Shown: in pieces, positions 43,628 to 57,048 of the stretch
Layout: every line of letters starts with the position of its first letter
Numbering within the stretch: the first letter of the stretch is position 1
Source of the DNA: Malachius bipustulatus
Lineage: Eukaryota; Arthropoda; Insecta; Coleoptera; Melyridae
Assembly (NCBI GenBank): GCA_910589415.1
Contig: OU342633.1
Coordinates: 17,770,858 to 17,834,857 of the forward strand
Direction of reading: 5' to 3'
DNA: 64,000 bases
The notes under the pieces: model-generated
What the model was told of the DNA's origin: nothing
The model's input: only the letters and a program-made list of their open reading frames with translations
Database searches by the model: none
Program-made: the position numbers and the translations under genes

Positions 43628-46600
43628 TATGAGTAGGTACCCAGGTATCCCTATATATCTACCATTAGGAAAATTTAATGGCAATTTGTAGGCAATGATC
43701 AATTAAAAAAAAACTCCAGAAAAACTATAGGTACTTAGAGGACCTTGATAGCCAAATATTTAACAACATCAATGGGTATGATTTTATATTTTCCAGGTAA
43801 TTTTAATTTTACCGATCAACTTATATTGACAGATGAACATAGTCTTATTGTTAGGTACCTAATCTTCCGATTGAACCTTAAATTTTTTGCATATATTACC
43901 TCATGTTTTATTTTACAAGCCTTTATCCAATTCGCTCAAACTTCACTTCCCATGCATACTAATTCAGTTTAGGTAAGTGTAATTTAGAAGCAGTTGTGAT
44001 GATAATTAAAATTTAAAGTTAGTCTTACCTACTCAAGTACACTAATTAAAATTTTCAAAATATCATAAGTAATATGTACATAAAAGGCACCTATAGTTTT
44101 ACAAGTGGAAACAATGTATACTTAAATGGAAACAAATAACCTAAAGTGGTTTAATTTTTGCAACCAAAAAACTTTGCATCACATTATACGTATATGAAAT
44201 CATGCACTCAACCTTATATTATTATACTTATTTAATTAATTCCATCTATAACTTACACGCATACCTACTTATAAAATGTACGGAACTGTCAATTATTATT
44301 GCTTATAAGTTATAAGTTCTTAGGATTGAAAAGTTTTTGATAAATGATTATAATTACTGACATGAATTATTTTTAGGAGACACAATACATATTAGGTACC
44401 TACATCTTCCTTAAAAGTAAATTTTAATTGGCTTGCTACAAGCTGCACTATATCTACTCTCTTATTAGGGACCTACCTGCAGAACTGACTGTTTTCTTGA
44501 TGGCAGTGCACTAAAATAATATTTTTCTTAATATCCAACTCATAATATTATAGGTACCTACTTATTTATTACAAATTATAGGTATTCATGCAAAAAAGTA
44601 AGGAACGAATGATATGTTTAAATTTTTTTCATTATTTTTATTCGACAAATTTGTTGCAAGTAGGTACCTCCCTTCTACCTAATAGTGCCGATTTATTTTT
44701 TTAATGCAGTTTTGACATTGTAACGTTCACCTGGATGGGACAGCCCGCATAATTTATACGGACCAATAATTATTTTACCCAATTGACATGACCCCAGAAT
44801 TTTACACGAAGCTTTCTGCGTAAAAAAGTAAAAAAAGCTTCAATATTCCATAATTTCACATCAAAATTGAAAAAACAATTGATACAAAAAAGTTGGGGTA
44901 ATTTTTACCCCACACCTTCAAATTTAACCCACCTTTGGTGAAAATTTCAAAGTAATCTACAGTCTTTTATTAGGCATAAAAACATTGATGGATGTGGTAA
45001 ATTTCGTCATCTTATGTTGAACGGTTTCGGCGATAATAAAATAAATAAAAACCTTCGTCCAGGGTCACAACTTTAAGGGGCTATAACACAGCGGGCAAGC
45101 ATTTTCGGACCCATGTTCATATGAACTTTTTTTCTTAAAATAATCTCAGAGACACCCCCTGCAATCTATCGCAGTTCTACTTATATTACACCCGGTATAA
45201 TCTTGTAAATTGTAAATAATGAAAATGTTCATGGGCAGAGTAAATTTTTCTTGAAATTTGATTATCATTAGCCTCCAGCTTGCGGACACCGTTCAAATTT
45301 TACTGCGAGAGTAGATATCACAAACGTAATTTTTTTTAATAATATCTATCAAGAGTTGTCAATTTAATTTTTACAATAACGTCGGATAATTTCAACGACC
45401 GGAAAAATAAATAACTGATCCTTGTCCTGCAATTTTTTTTTAATTATTGATATATTTGTTATAAGTTATAAGTTATATCCAGAGACCGGCCTGCTATTAT
45501 AGAAACGACACCATCATACCAATTATGAGTCTGTTTTTTTTCCTTAAGAAAAAAAATAACACAACACGTTGCTATTATTAATCAGCCATTTCTTGTGAAA
45601 AACTCACCGTAGACTGGAAATAATTGTTGTACCAAGTAATATGCCCATTATTGTTGCTTTTAGAGCCTCCTGATATTTTTCCAGTCGTCTAATATGATTG
45701 ATTTATTGTCTACGTAGGTACCAGCATGTTATCTGTGAACACTAATGATACACCACTAAGTTACACAACATTAATTTTTTCCTACACGTATACCTAGGTG
45801 AAATATGTATAGGTATACAATATATAAGTTATAAATAAGTAAGTACATACAAATGTGTTCAATGAAACTATTAGGGCAAGTTTGTTTTTTTATTCTCCAA
45901 GATTTCAATGTTTCCCGTTGAAACCCGTTTCAATGTTAATTATTGAATTTTTATAAAGAAGTTGTAGGTAGGTACATATACCTATTATCAAATGTAGAAT
46001 TGTAAAAATCAAAGACTCGTAGGTAGGCAAGTGCTGGAATGTTCAACTGGATAATAACACGTTATACACTATAGTTAAAGACGCTAATTTCTCTACGATT
46101 TAACGCAAAAATTATCATACCTACAGCTTTCAAAATAATATATTATTTAATAACATACTTCTTTCTTTCGGCTATGCATAAATAATGACAAGGCAGTATA
46201 CCTAAACTCAAGTTCTTGTATGTGTTGTGCCAGTGCTGTGAACGCGTTCGATGCCATGATTTCATGCAGAACTTAATTTTTTCACAGGATGGGCTCTGTC
46301 TGATTGACTTCTATCGGTGAATATCGGTCTAATGTCCCTAATAGGTATAAAGCAGGATAATGAACGTTTTCTTCAATAGTTGAAGAGAAACCGATTTCTT
46401 CGATGGGAGCCTTATTATTATAGGTATATATTTTATATGTATAAAATCAGGACTATTCTTGATTATTGATTTCATTATAGCTGTTAACATTTATAACCGT
46501 CATAATATTTGAACAAAACGGTCATAAAATCGCCCATAAAATAAATCAATTATTTGTTTATATAGAACAAAAGTAACTATCGTAAAGTTACCCTTCATTC

Positions 46601-46857
46601 AACACCACATATAGGAATGAATATTATGTATTTTATTGCTAAGATTTATGACGGATTTTATTTTATTTTTATTGCTCTAAGAGAGAAGTAATCAACCAAC
46701 CTTCAAACCGAACGCTTACTTAATACCGAAATGTGTTTACTCTTAGCGGTTTGCAATTTTTTATACAAATTTATCTTATTCTTTGTAAAACTTTTAAAAA
46801 TAATACCAATATTTTATCCAATCCATAAAAATTGGGAGGTCGGGAGGTTTTGCCTTA
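43628..46857. other. AT-rich non-coding stretch
   Basis: No gene. CAGGGTCACAAC (45060) and ACACCCGGTATAAT (45187) may be decayed repeat ends. Confidence 0.45.
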
Positions 46858-47050
46858 TACAGGGTGAGCCAGTTTTTTGTAGCAGGAATTCAACAGTTTA
46901 TGGAAGACCCGTTTTTAAAAGAAAGTGTTGAAATTTTTTTTTTCAGTTTTCGCGACATAAGTTGGTCATTTCTCAATATTTTAATTTTATACCAAGAAGT
47001 TATTTATTATGTGCATTTATGCATTTATGTGCATTATTGTGCAGGTATTT
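46858..47050. repeat. Half copy of the 40.3-kb foldback family
   Basis: TACAGGGTGAGCCAGTTTTT opens the copy, and the next 190 bp align with one arm of the element at 40306-41206, including TTTCTCAATATTTTAATTTT. The second arm is missing. Confidence 0.7.
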
Positions 47051-49096
47051 TAAATCATTTTGTAGGCCGGTACATAAAAATTTGTTAATTTTGATTCTCA
47101 TTTTATGGTACAATTATTGAAGTTTTGCGTTATTTATACGTGTCAAACGGTTAAAATAATTTGAAACCACATGAGTAGTAAAAACTCTGTAAATTTTGTA
47201 CGAAGGGGCGGAAAGAAGAAAGACCGATCTTCTGCTTACGGTGTTAGTCAATACAGTACTTTTTAGCGCATACGGACTTAAAAACATGTCGTTATTGGAA
47301 AAATCGCCTTTTCTACGAATCGGTTTTTTAATATTTATTATCCAATAATTATTATGGATTTGTCACCTACGTGACACTGATTGTAGAATAATAATTGAGA
47401 AACCCGATTAATTTTATTGCTTATAAGAAAGGCGGTAGAATAATTATTAGCAGAGCGTATCTCGCACGTGTAGGGGACAAACTATCAACTGCGTGTTTTT
47501 ATTTGAAAAGTTATAAATCTGTATGCAATCGCAACAAACAAAAAGCTAAGTACCTACAGCTGTTTATGACATTCATGAGATTTAAATAATAGCTATTTAT
47601 GATATTAGTGTTAAAGTGAAGTTTTATTTTGTGAGTGAAAAGGTTTGTGAAATGAGAAGAAGCTTAGCGGAGCGAATTTTACAAATTCACGAGCAAAATA
47701 AAATCATTTTTAAGACGAATATCGTACAATGGTTTTTGTAAAACTGCTCTATTTTGAAAATAAAATTGATGAATTTTGAATGACACTCAACTTCAAATTG
47801 CATTTTAAAATATTACATATAAGTACAAGAAGTGTACTATGCATAGCAACCGTTGCCGACGCTATGGGTACTATAACAAATGCGTGCATACAAATAAAAG
47901 AGATGTCATAATAATTATTATTTAATTGCAATTTCTGAACAATTATTATTGTCTTGAATTCTTGACTGGGTACTTATTTTTTATTAATATGTTTGCCAGT
48001 AATAAAAAGAATATGAAAAAATCTTACTACCTATAATTTTGTCTGATTTCATCATGAGAAAGAACGTAGTTTAAAAAGAGAATGTACAGAAAAAGTAGAT
48101 CGAAATACTTTTAACACGAGTGTTGTAATGTACTTTTAACACGCTTCCATGTAAACAATCACTTTTAACACTGTCAGCTGTCGTTAAAAGTGTGACTTTT
48201 AATGGCAGTTGCACAAAAAAAGTTATTAACCATCCATTATCGATTTTACCCTTGTCGATCATAAATGTAACATCTGACCTTCATCCATGTTCCTCGCTAT
48301 TTCATTATAATTTTCTGAATGTTTCTTCGCTCAATATTAAAACATGGTTTTTATTGGAACTTGTTGGTAATCTGCTCATAAAAGCTTCATTTTTTGGTAT
48401 GCTCAAATATGATCGTGACGAATATATTTATGACAAACCATAGAATGTGTAGTTTTGTGTATTTTTTGTTTCTATCGGCAGATTTTGGTTTCCAAACTGT
48501 ATATGTAGTTACAGCTTGAACATGAAGATTATATGGATGCATTACTAAATTTAAATTGTAATATTTAGGTATTAATAATGCACAAAATTATAATTTTCTC
48601 AGTTCACTTCACTTCTTACTCTCAAGTATAGGTACTGTGCATACTACAATGGCGTACCTATTGTCTTTTTACACTAATATTCTACTACAGACTACAGTTC
48701 TAAAAATTTCACTACTCCAATGTCTTCCACAATCGGTTCTCTTATAGACTAACTTTTATTCCACAATTATTTACTCATTTTATTCTTTACTTCCACTTTG
48801 TACTAATAATTATGTTGGAGCTGTTTTTTGCAAAAAAAAAGGTACCTCTATACCTTCCAATCCAAACTGTACTGACTTGCGCTGACCGGTCCGTTGAACA
48901 TTTATGAATCGAAACAGAAACTCTCCAAACGTCAAGGTGTCACTGTCACGTCGAGAAGTGATCATCGTCATCGCGAACAATCATCTCCAAAATGTGGATT
49001 ATAGGCACTAACTACTTCATAACCTCATTTTTTCATATCCTAAAATCCCACCATGGAATTTACATCAGCGTCTCCTACAGTTTCACTATGGCACCT
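47051..49096. other. AT-rich non-coding stretch with a short repeat cluster
   Basis: At 48107-48203 the word ACTTTTAACAC appears three times directly and twice inverted within about 100 bp. No gene. The patch 48870-49000 is less AT-rich but has no frame. Confidence 0.45.
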
Positions 49097-49867
49097 ATAC
49101 AGGTTGTTTTGTAATTGAATGTTAATATTTAAGGGGGTGATTTTTGGGTCCATTTTAACAAGAAAACTTCATAAGAACGTATGTCCTAAAAATCTTAACT
49201 TTTGAGATTCAGGGTGGTAAAGTTTTAAAAAATATTTTTTTTTCATAATATCTGTAATACCTCTCTTGATATTTTAATGAAATTTAATAGACAGGTATTA
49301 CCCATCAAGAGGCATTTTTTCATATACCAGATTTCGTTTTATTTCCACTAGTGACGAATTTCACCTGTATATTTTTATATTTTTTTAGTGTCATTTAACG
49401 ACAATCTTTTGACCATGTAGAAAAACAGATTTTATTTTTTTAGGCAGAAACCGTGCATCGGCCTGAAAAAAAAATAAGTAGGTAATCAAATTTGCTTGGA
49501 AATGAATGGGGATTCCGAAAATTTCTATGTGAACAGAAATCAGTGGCGTACCATCAATGTCTGCTAAAATAAGCCGGTAAAATTGTGCACGATCGTACAC
49601 CATCGTCACTAATGGACATAAAATGAAACGTGGTACATAAAAAAATGCCCCTTGATGCGTAATACCTGTATAGGTAATTTCATTAAAATATCCAGAGCGG
49701 TATACGAGATATTACGAAAAAATGATTTATTTTAATAAAACTTTACCATCCTGTATTTCAAAAGTTAAGACTCTTAGGACATACGTTCTTATGAAGTTTT
49801 CTTCTTAAAATGAACCCAAAAATCACCCCCTCAAATATTGACATCCAATTACATAACACCCTGTATA
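49097..49867. repeat. Foldback element, TACAGGKTGTT ends, about 770 bp
   Basis: Left TATACAGGTTGTTTTGTAAT faces right ATTACATAACACCCTGTATA. Arms of about 270 bp pair, for example GGGGGTGATTTTTGGGT near 49133 with ACCCAAAAATCACCCCC near 49813. The central loop contains a short chance frame only. Confidence 0.88.
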
Positions 49868-51374
49868 GAGGTGGAGAACATATACCTCTAGTAACACAAG
49901 GAAGGTATTCATTTGCTTTGCAAATGCATGCTTAGCCAAAAAAAAACACTAAAAATAGATTTTCAGAGTAACGTTGAGAGTGCGGACCTGGCAAGAAGCG
50001 CCGATTAAATACCTCGAGTCTCGGAAGTAAACACTTGACGACAATTCTAAGCGCTTCGAAGCGTACAGAGACGTACCGGCACTATATCCGCTTTCTCATA
50101 TCGTGACCAGACCACAGGAATTGATGTTACGATTTTTGGAATATAAATATAAAATAAATGCAAAATTCAAATTAATAATCGTGCTACTGTTAATCTCGAA
50201 GATATTCCTTGCGCTGAAAGTGAAGAAAAAATAGAAATTCGACCGCAGTGTCAAAGAGACCTTAGTTGTGACCTTAATATTAGTTTGCAACAGCTGGTTT
50301 TAGCTTCTTACCCACCCAGCACCCCTATTTCGCTCCTCGGTCCTGAAAAAATTGATGGAACTTAGGACACGCGGATGTAAATATTTACCATTAAATTTAT
50401 AGATTTTTCTATTATAAAAAAATGACCTACCTATTCAAAAAGAATAAAAAAAGTGGTACAACTCGATTATCTTATTTCACCAGTTTCAAGGTGAAACAGT
50501 ATAGGTAATAAGTAGGTAGGTATCTATATAACCCAACCATATGTTTAATTTCTGGTATAAAAACTGAAAAGCAGGTGTTAAAAAAACAATGGTGTTAATG
50601 TCCTCAGGTGACATGTATAGCCATATAGATAACTAAGTAGTAAGACTAAAATGTACACCTTTAGCAGTGCACTACCCGCGATATTTATTACAGCTAGTCT
50701 TTATGTAAGATTTATACACCTAATTACGTATACAGCGTTGTTACTACGGGTGGTACTTTAATAAAATGGATATGTTTGATTTATGAACAACGATTACTAC
50801 AATAATTAGCACAGACAGTAGGTTAATTCTGCTTAATTACGTATCAGGGAGTTTAGAAACACGCATTCATTATGTTTGTCCGAGTGTTTATGTGTTAGCA
50901 CTGTCATCTCATCTATACCTACGCTTATTTATAAATCGTCATTGTTCTGCAAATATATCCCTCGATCTATTTACCTTAGGACCAAGTTCTTTGCGAATTT
51001 CAATTTATTAGAAATTTAATTGTCGATTTAGTGAGTAGGTATATTTGTTCCAGATTCTGCTTTTTTATGCAAGTGAAAGATTTTTCTGTCTTATTTTTTA
51101 TTTTTTATGTGATATGACAACACTCCATACCTTTGAATTCTTAAATAAAAAATCACCTCAAAAGAGTTACTTTTGATGAGTAGGTACCTAAGTACTTGCT
51201 ACCTGTATTATGTCACAGTGAGCCTAATAATGTTAATAGTTTTAATTTTTTTGAGAAAAAAAAGTATACAGATTTATTTGAGCCAAACATTTTTCGAAAG
51301 TCCCTTTATGTATCTTGATAAGCACTTGTAGAAAATTATCTGACCATCCTACCCTTTCATTATGGCAACTCGTG
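49868..51374. other. Non-coding stretch
   Basis: 49970-50345 is somewhat richer in G+C, without a credible frame. The rest is AT-rich. Confidence 0.4.
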
Positions 51375-51377
51375 TTA

Positions 51378-53083
51378 AGGCCGGTCCAGACGCAACGACT
51401 AATTGAACGACATGTCGAATCAGACAAAATGAATCAAGTAAAATGGAACGTGCGGACTGCAAAGCGTACGTTTAGTCTAAACGGAATGAGATTGGAAGCT
51501 AAATCGAAAGACTGAAGATCGAGGCATCATTTTCCGAGAACTGATGCGACATGTCGTAGCATGTGGACGGGCGAAGCAACTTACCGTTCAATTTTATGTT
51601 TATGTTTATTATAATTCAACCTCATATTGTCGTATTATCTCAGGTATAATCTCACTCAATGCTTGCTTTGACATTATAGTATTTTAAATTCCATCCTTGT
51701 AACTTATTCCGGTTGCAAGGAATCTTAAGGTGGCGCTTAATCTCTCGTGAGGTGAAATCGCTTTTCTCATACAAGTATCTCGTTTTTGAATGCGTGGCGT
51801 TACCAAATTTAACAAATTATTTAACAAATTACTCGTGGGCCATATGGACCAAGACACACCTAATTCAAAAAGGGAAGGGTATTCTGAGAAGAAAGACCTA
51901 TCCAAAAAACTCTCAGGAGCCGCTCGTAGCAAACTGAGAAACGAGTAGAAACTACAAAACCAGGGGGAAACTGGAGAACCTAGAAAGCTAGGGTTGAAGG
52001 TGAACCCCAGTGTAATAAAACCCGGGACCATCGAGGAACCGGAACAATGTGAAAGAAGGAGAACCTTCACCAAGGTTCTCAGGAGTGCAGCTTAGAGGGG
52101 ACTTTCTCATGGCTTCCTGCGCTGACCAGGCCACAAAGGACTGGCTTGTTGCGGGTGGTCAGGGAAATGGAACCCTGGTCAGGAGCGAAACTCTGCATCA
52201 AGAACGTTCCGAAACCTATAAGAGCACCAGTGTGGATACCAGGGACCCAAGAGAGGAACCAGAAAAAAAAATCCAAAAAAGACTGGGAATTCAAAACTAG
52301 GTATTAAAAACCAGAAACGTGGATCCTAGTGGACAGAAAACCTGACACAAAAGGCCAATAACTAATTTTCCTCATGGGAGAAAATAGAGCAACTTCAATG
52401 CAGACCTTACCTAAACCTAACTGGAGTGCTGTTCAAGCGACTAGGTGGGTAAAGGGAAGAGGGAGCAGAGACGATGTAACTGCAAAAACTGAGTAAGCAT
52501 CAGCTGAGATGGGCAATTGGACTTTTAACAGGACACTGCCCGCTAATGAAACACCTTTCAATAATATGAGAAAAAAATATCCCAGATTGTAGGAGATGCG
52601 GGGAAGGGGAGGAAACCCCATACCACCTAATGTGTGAATGCCCAGCACTAGAGGGAACTTAGACTTCTAGTATTTGGGACCGAAATGGCAGAACCAAAAA
52701 AATAGAACAAGCACCCATTGGACTCATACTGAAATACTTTCAGGAGATGGGACCGATGAGATAATTATCCAAAGGGGTACAATAAGCGCAAGCTTCAGTA
52801 CAAGATCTTTGAACCTACCCTAGAAGTAATAATAATAAAAAAAAATTTGATAAATTCATGTAAGTTTCAACATCCATTCTCAAATAATTGCGCCTGCAAT
52901 AAAAACAGCATAAATTGACCACAGGATTACTTCTTCCATGATAGAGATCGTCGCGAAACTGAAAGTCGTACGAAGTTTGTACGATAAGATGAAACTGTCT
53001 GGACGCACCATTTTAATACGTTTTGTCGAACGACTTATATGACCGTTTTATCGTGCGATTAGTCGGTGCGTCTGGACCGGCCT
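51378..53083. mobile_element. PIF/Harbinger-like DNA transposon carrying a LINE remnant
   Basis: The terminal inverted repeats start AGGCCGGTCCAGACGCA on the left (51378) and read the same on the other strand from 53083. They match for about 30 bp with few changes (CGACTAAT follows on both). A TTA duplication lies at 51375-51377 and 53084-53086. A 3-bp TWA duplication with GG-rich ends is typical of PIF/Harbinger. No transposase is seen; most of the interior is a rearranged LINE (about 51890-52845). Without that, the element is about 0.75 kb. Confidence 0.8.
51890..52845 (+). pseudogene. Rearranged LINE remnant: ORF1-like piece joined to the ORF2 C-terminus
   Basis: 52049-52300 encodes GDFLMASCADQATKDWLVAG and a following stretch ending KIQKRLGIQN. 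This resembles the DUF4780-type domain found in insect LINE ORF1-like proteins. After about 200 bp of decayed continuation, 52487-52650 encodes LSKHQLRWAIGLLTGHCPL and the Cys/His tail CRRCGEGEETPYHLMCECPA, which normally sits at the C-terminus of RT-RNase H LINEs. The endonuclease, RT and RNase H are missing. A (TAA)nA tail at 52828-52845 marks the 3' end. It contains several stops and frameshifts. Confidence 0.72.
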
Positions 53084-53086
53084 TTA

Positions 53087-55499
53087 GAAATGAAACATTT
53101 GAAATGTGCAAAACTTCTAAAAGAGCTATGGAAGGTATTGGTACGTGTCACTTCCAAATCTGTACAGTGCCCTTGACGATATTTTTTAAGCTAATATAAA
53201 ATTCTTGGGAATAACAACTGATGTTAATTTATTCGGGAGAGATCGCGGTGGGAGATGTCAATCATGTAATATTTCCATGTCCAAAGTATAAGCCAACATA
53301 AAAACGACTGACAGAATCATTATTACAACTATAGGTCTTCAACTCCCTATAAATATCACTTCCATCTTAAGTTCTCAATATTGATACATAAATCCTTGTA
53401 TAAACCCACCTCTCGCTGTCTCATCACAAGCTCTGTAAAATTTAAAAATCTCTATGGCACAAGGGAGACATCCTATGCCAATCCCCCCCTCCCAAAATAA
53501 CAAATGTATATTATTGGAATGATGGAGCAACCGTGATTTTTTTGACATTTATTATCCATGCCATGATGTTCAATGACAATTAATTGATTAAGGGACTACA
53601 GTTCAGATCAGTGCGATATAGCACAATCTTCAAACACTTTTTGATTTTTTCATTATTTTCTTTTTATTTTTGCATACCTAACTAATGTACATACAATAAA
53701 AAAAATACAATATACATTTTTCTACTCCCAACCTTTAATCTGCATATTAAATATGAATCACCAGTGCTTTAATGGGTCTCATTAAGATACAAATTTTCAT
53801 TAAAGCACTGGTCAAGCTATCCAATGGCAGAGGAGCATTTGCAATCGAATCGGTTCCCTTTCGCTCGCAATCGGGTCGGCAAACCAACCGAAGTCACAGA
53901 GTTGTCATACTCACGACAAAAATTGCCTTGTGATATAAGTTCTGTATTTCTGAAAAAAAATTCTGAACGTTTATTTAATTTAGAACATAAGTAACATTCA
54001 AAGAAAATTTATCTAGATTTTATGTTACCTTAATTAATTTGATAAGTAGGTATATCGCGTAAAAGATGGGAAGATAAAGTATTATATCATTCGCAGCGCT
54101 CCGTGATAGTATTCAAAGCGGCAACGCTGCGACCCGCGTTGCGCAGGTAAACTATATCGTAATTAATGGCTGTCAAAGTTATTAAAATTATTATTAATCT
54201 GAAAATCAAAGCGTAAAATTCGGAATTCGAACTTCGCATAATAAAAATTACGCAGTAGTGAGTAGTGCCCTTTAAACTTGATACTAAAACATGTCTCAGC
54301 AGAATAATCTTAGCGACGAAGAGAAAATTTGGTACCTAATATGCGTAAGCAAATAGCAACCTATCTTAACCTCAATGATCCGCAATTGTATTAATTGTAA
54401 TTAAGACACTCGCCTACGGCTCGTATCTTAACCATCATACTCGCGTATTAATAGCCTTCATTATAAGCTCGTTGCATAATATACTATTTAGTTATTGTCA
54501 GTTATTTCAATATCATTTTGTTCTAAAGGTAAACCTCGAGATATTATCTTCACAAAACTGGATTTGTAAAAATATAATTTAATAATATTATTGCAATCAA
54601 TAAAATAACTTGAAAAATCGGCGACCATATTTGAAAACTGTTTCAATTAAGAGACACCTGGCGTACATGCCCAGGCTTGTCTTGGATTTCGAATCGAATC
54701 TCATTAAGCCCTAATTCTTCTTGAAAATATTTCAAGATCATTTCAAGCCCCGCGCTTTATTCAGTGATGGAAAAAAAACTTGTTAGCATTCGTTAATACC
54801 CCTTTTTCTGCATATTTTTAATTGATTCAGTATTTAATTCCGGCAGGTTCTTCGCTGATCTTAATACGTAGCCTCATTAAATTGGATATAGGGGAAACGT
54901 AGATTTTTTTTTTCATTGAAAAAGAGACACGTGTAAGTATATATTATATTTCGAGCGATTAAAAATTAATTAAAATAATTAAAATTAACTATAAAAAATA
55001 TAATATCATCTAATGAAACAATTAATTAATTCAAAAAAAGACAGAATATACCTACCATGTCCACACTAGATAAGATACATCTAAAAAGCTGGGTAGGAAA
55101 CGAATGTAACTATGGCAATAAGGATACGGTTTACCATATATTGAACAACTGCTGTAATGTTTGTCAAGTAGTGCCTTTTATTTCTTTTAGGTGCTAGGTA
55201 CTAAGTTTACTTATTGATAATTTTTTTACGGTATGTTAAAAAATTCAGTTCTTTGACGATAAGTATCTCAGCTAGCGCCAGTGTGCACCAAGCCTTATTA
55301 TAGAGTTTGTTTGCCAGTTTTGAAATTTGCCACAATTCTAAAACTGACTTGTTTTCATTTTGTTAAAAAATATTTCCATTTTATTAATAATAAATAAGTG
55401 TAGGTACTTAATTTTGTTAAAAGTATAGAAATGTTTGTTGTTTATTTTTGAGGTATACACTCCAGTAATTATGGGATTCGAGAACTATTAGCTCATTTT
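53087..55499. other. Non-coding stretch with one perfect hairpin
   Basis: ACCAGTGCTTTAATG at 53760-53774 and its exact complement at 53798-53812 form a 15-bp stem with a 23-nt loop, possibly a tiny MITE. Otherwise no gene recognised. Confidence 0.5.
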
Positions 55500-55636
55500 A
55501 CCCAGACACAAGTTTACCAATTAAATAGCAGAATAGATGACATGAACATCCAGAGCGAGACTGGGAATCGAACTCAGTTCGTGGCAGTCCAACGGTTTAG
55601 CAGTATGCACTGCTAAACCGCGAAGCCACCGCCGGC
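55500..55636 (-). repeat. tRNA-derived SINE-like sequence
   Basis: On the minus strand the sequence runs GCCGGCGGTGGCTTCGCGG, then a perfect 12-bp hairpin (55593-55620, loop ATGC), then AGTTCGATTCCCAG, a good pol III B box. TGGCTTCGCGG fits a loose A box. The 5' and 3' ends do not pair as an acceptor stem, so this is a SINE or decayed tRNA rather than an intact tRNA gene. The right flank and tail are undefined. Confidence 0.6.
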
Positions 55637-56843
55637 TCGTACGAAAGTTGAAAGTTATATTTATTTTAACTGGTGTTTTCTGTTTGTAGTGACCTGCAAT
55701 TTTAATGAACTAGTAGGAAACCAGAATACACCTTATGTACTATAGGTATAGGTATAGGTGTAGTTGTAGTTGACGAAATACCTATAACTAGTAATTTTCA
55801 ATATCATAGGGGTGTCGCCTAAAAGTTTTTGATGTAGGGATGTAATTAGCAAAAATATTTTCAAAAAACAACAGCCTCCATCCCTTAATCTTTGAACATT
55901 TGTAATTATATGAGCAGAAAGTATGAAAATTCCAATAGTTTGTAGGTACAGAGTGTTGGGTCAAAATTACATGAAAATTGCAGCATCTCTGCTCTAAGAT
56001 TTGTAATTTTTAAGAGAAGCAAAAAACAAGAAAAAAATTCAAAAACTTTTTAATTTTTGATTTTGTCAAGAGGATAGCGAAAATAGTTTTTACTTTACCC
56101 AAATCAGTGTCGTATCACTTTTATTTTTGAAAATATTAAATATGCCAATGGGGGAAATGAAAACTGTTAGTGCAAAGATTTATGTTACTATACAGGTGTC
56201 CCAGAAGGCATGGATCAAAGGGAACCCAGTTGTTGGGGGGGGGGGGGGGGTAATTTAATAATAAAATACCCAGAAGCAGGGGTCAGATTGTTTACGGTTT
56301 TCGAGTGATTCACCATTTTATGATTTGTGAAAAAATGTTACATTCGATAACAAAAAAAACGAGGAAAAAAAAATTAATTTGCTTTTTTTGGACCAAACTT
56401 CCACGCTATATAAATGCTTTAGAATAACGTTTTATTCTTACAAAAAATATTATACATTTTTAAAGCATTTTTCTTCAATTTTAGTGTTTTAAAAAAAAAT
56501 CATCGTGATAATCGAGTGACCATAAAAAAATAACGTATGCACAGAAAACGTGAATATTACTCAGAAAAAATTCTCTAAGTTTAACGCTCTAATTGTCTAA
56601 TGTCACGTTTATTACATTATGCCCACTCAAAATTAAAATTTTGCAAAGTTATTAGTTGAAAATGTTCAATTTTGAAAATAATTATCGTCCTATATTATCA
56701 TGAACAATAATGATGCATAGGAAATGACTTTCAATTACGTTTATTTAGAGTATATGAATATTAAGCCTCCGACGCGATGACGTGTTATTAGGTTTAAAAA
56801 AATAAATAAATAAATAAATAAAAAAATTTATGAAACACGAATT
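55637..56843. other. Non-coding stretch with simple repeats
   Basis: A G15 run lies at 56236-56250 and an (AAAT)n run at 56795-56826. TATACAGGTGTCCCAGAAGG (56191) looks like another foldback end without a partner. Confidence 0.5.
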
Positions 56844-57048
56844 ACGATCGTTTTCCTACTTTGAAAAATTTTTTCCTGAACGGTTACTAGGAACCAAAAA
56901 GATACCTAGAAAACCGAACTGTTACCTATAGGAATCCGAGCTATTTTGCTATAGAAAACCAAACTGTTACCTAAAGGAAACCAAACTGTAATTAAGTTTC
57001 CTAGGTAAAAGTTCAGAAAACATTTTTTCAGAGTAGGAAAACGATTGT
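56844..57048. repeat. Foldback/MITE with inner tandem units
   Basis: ACGATCGTTTTCCTACTTTG at the left faces CAGAGTAGGAAAACGATTGT at the right. Between them a degenerate unit close to GAAAACCAAACTGTTACCTA repeats about four times. Length about 205 bp. Confidence 0.75.
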
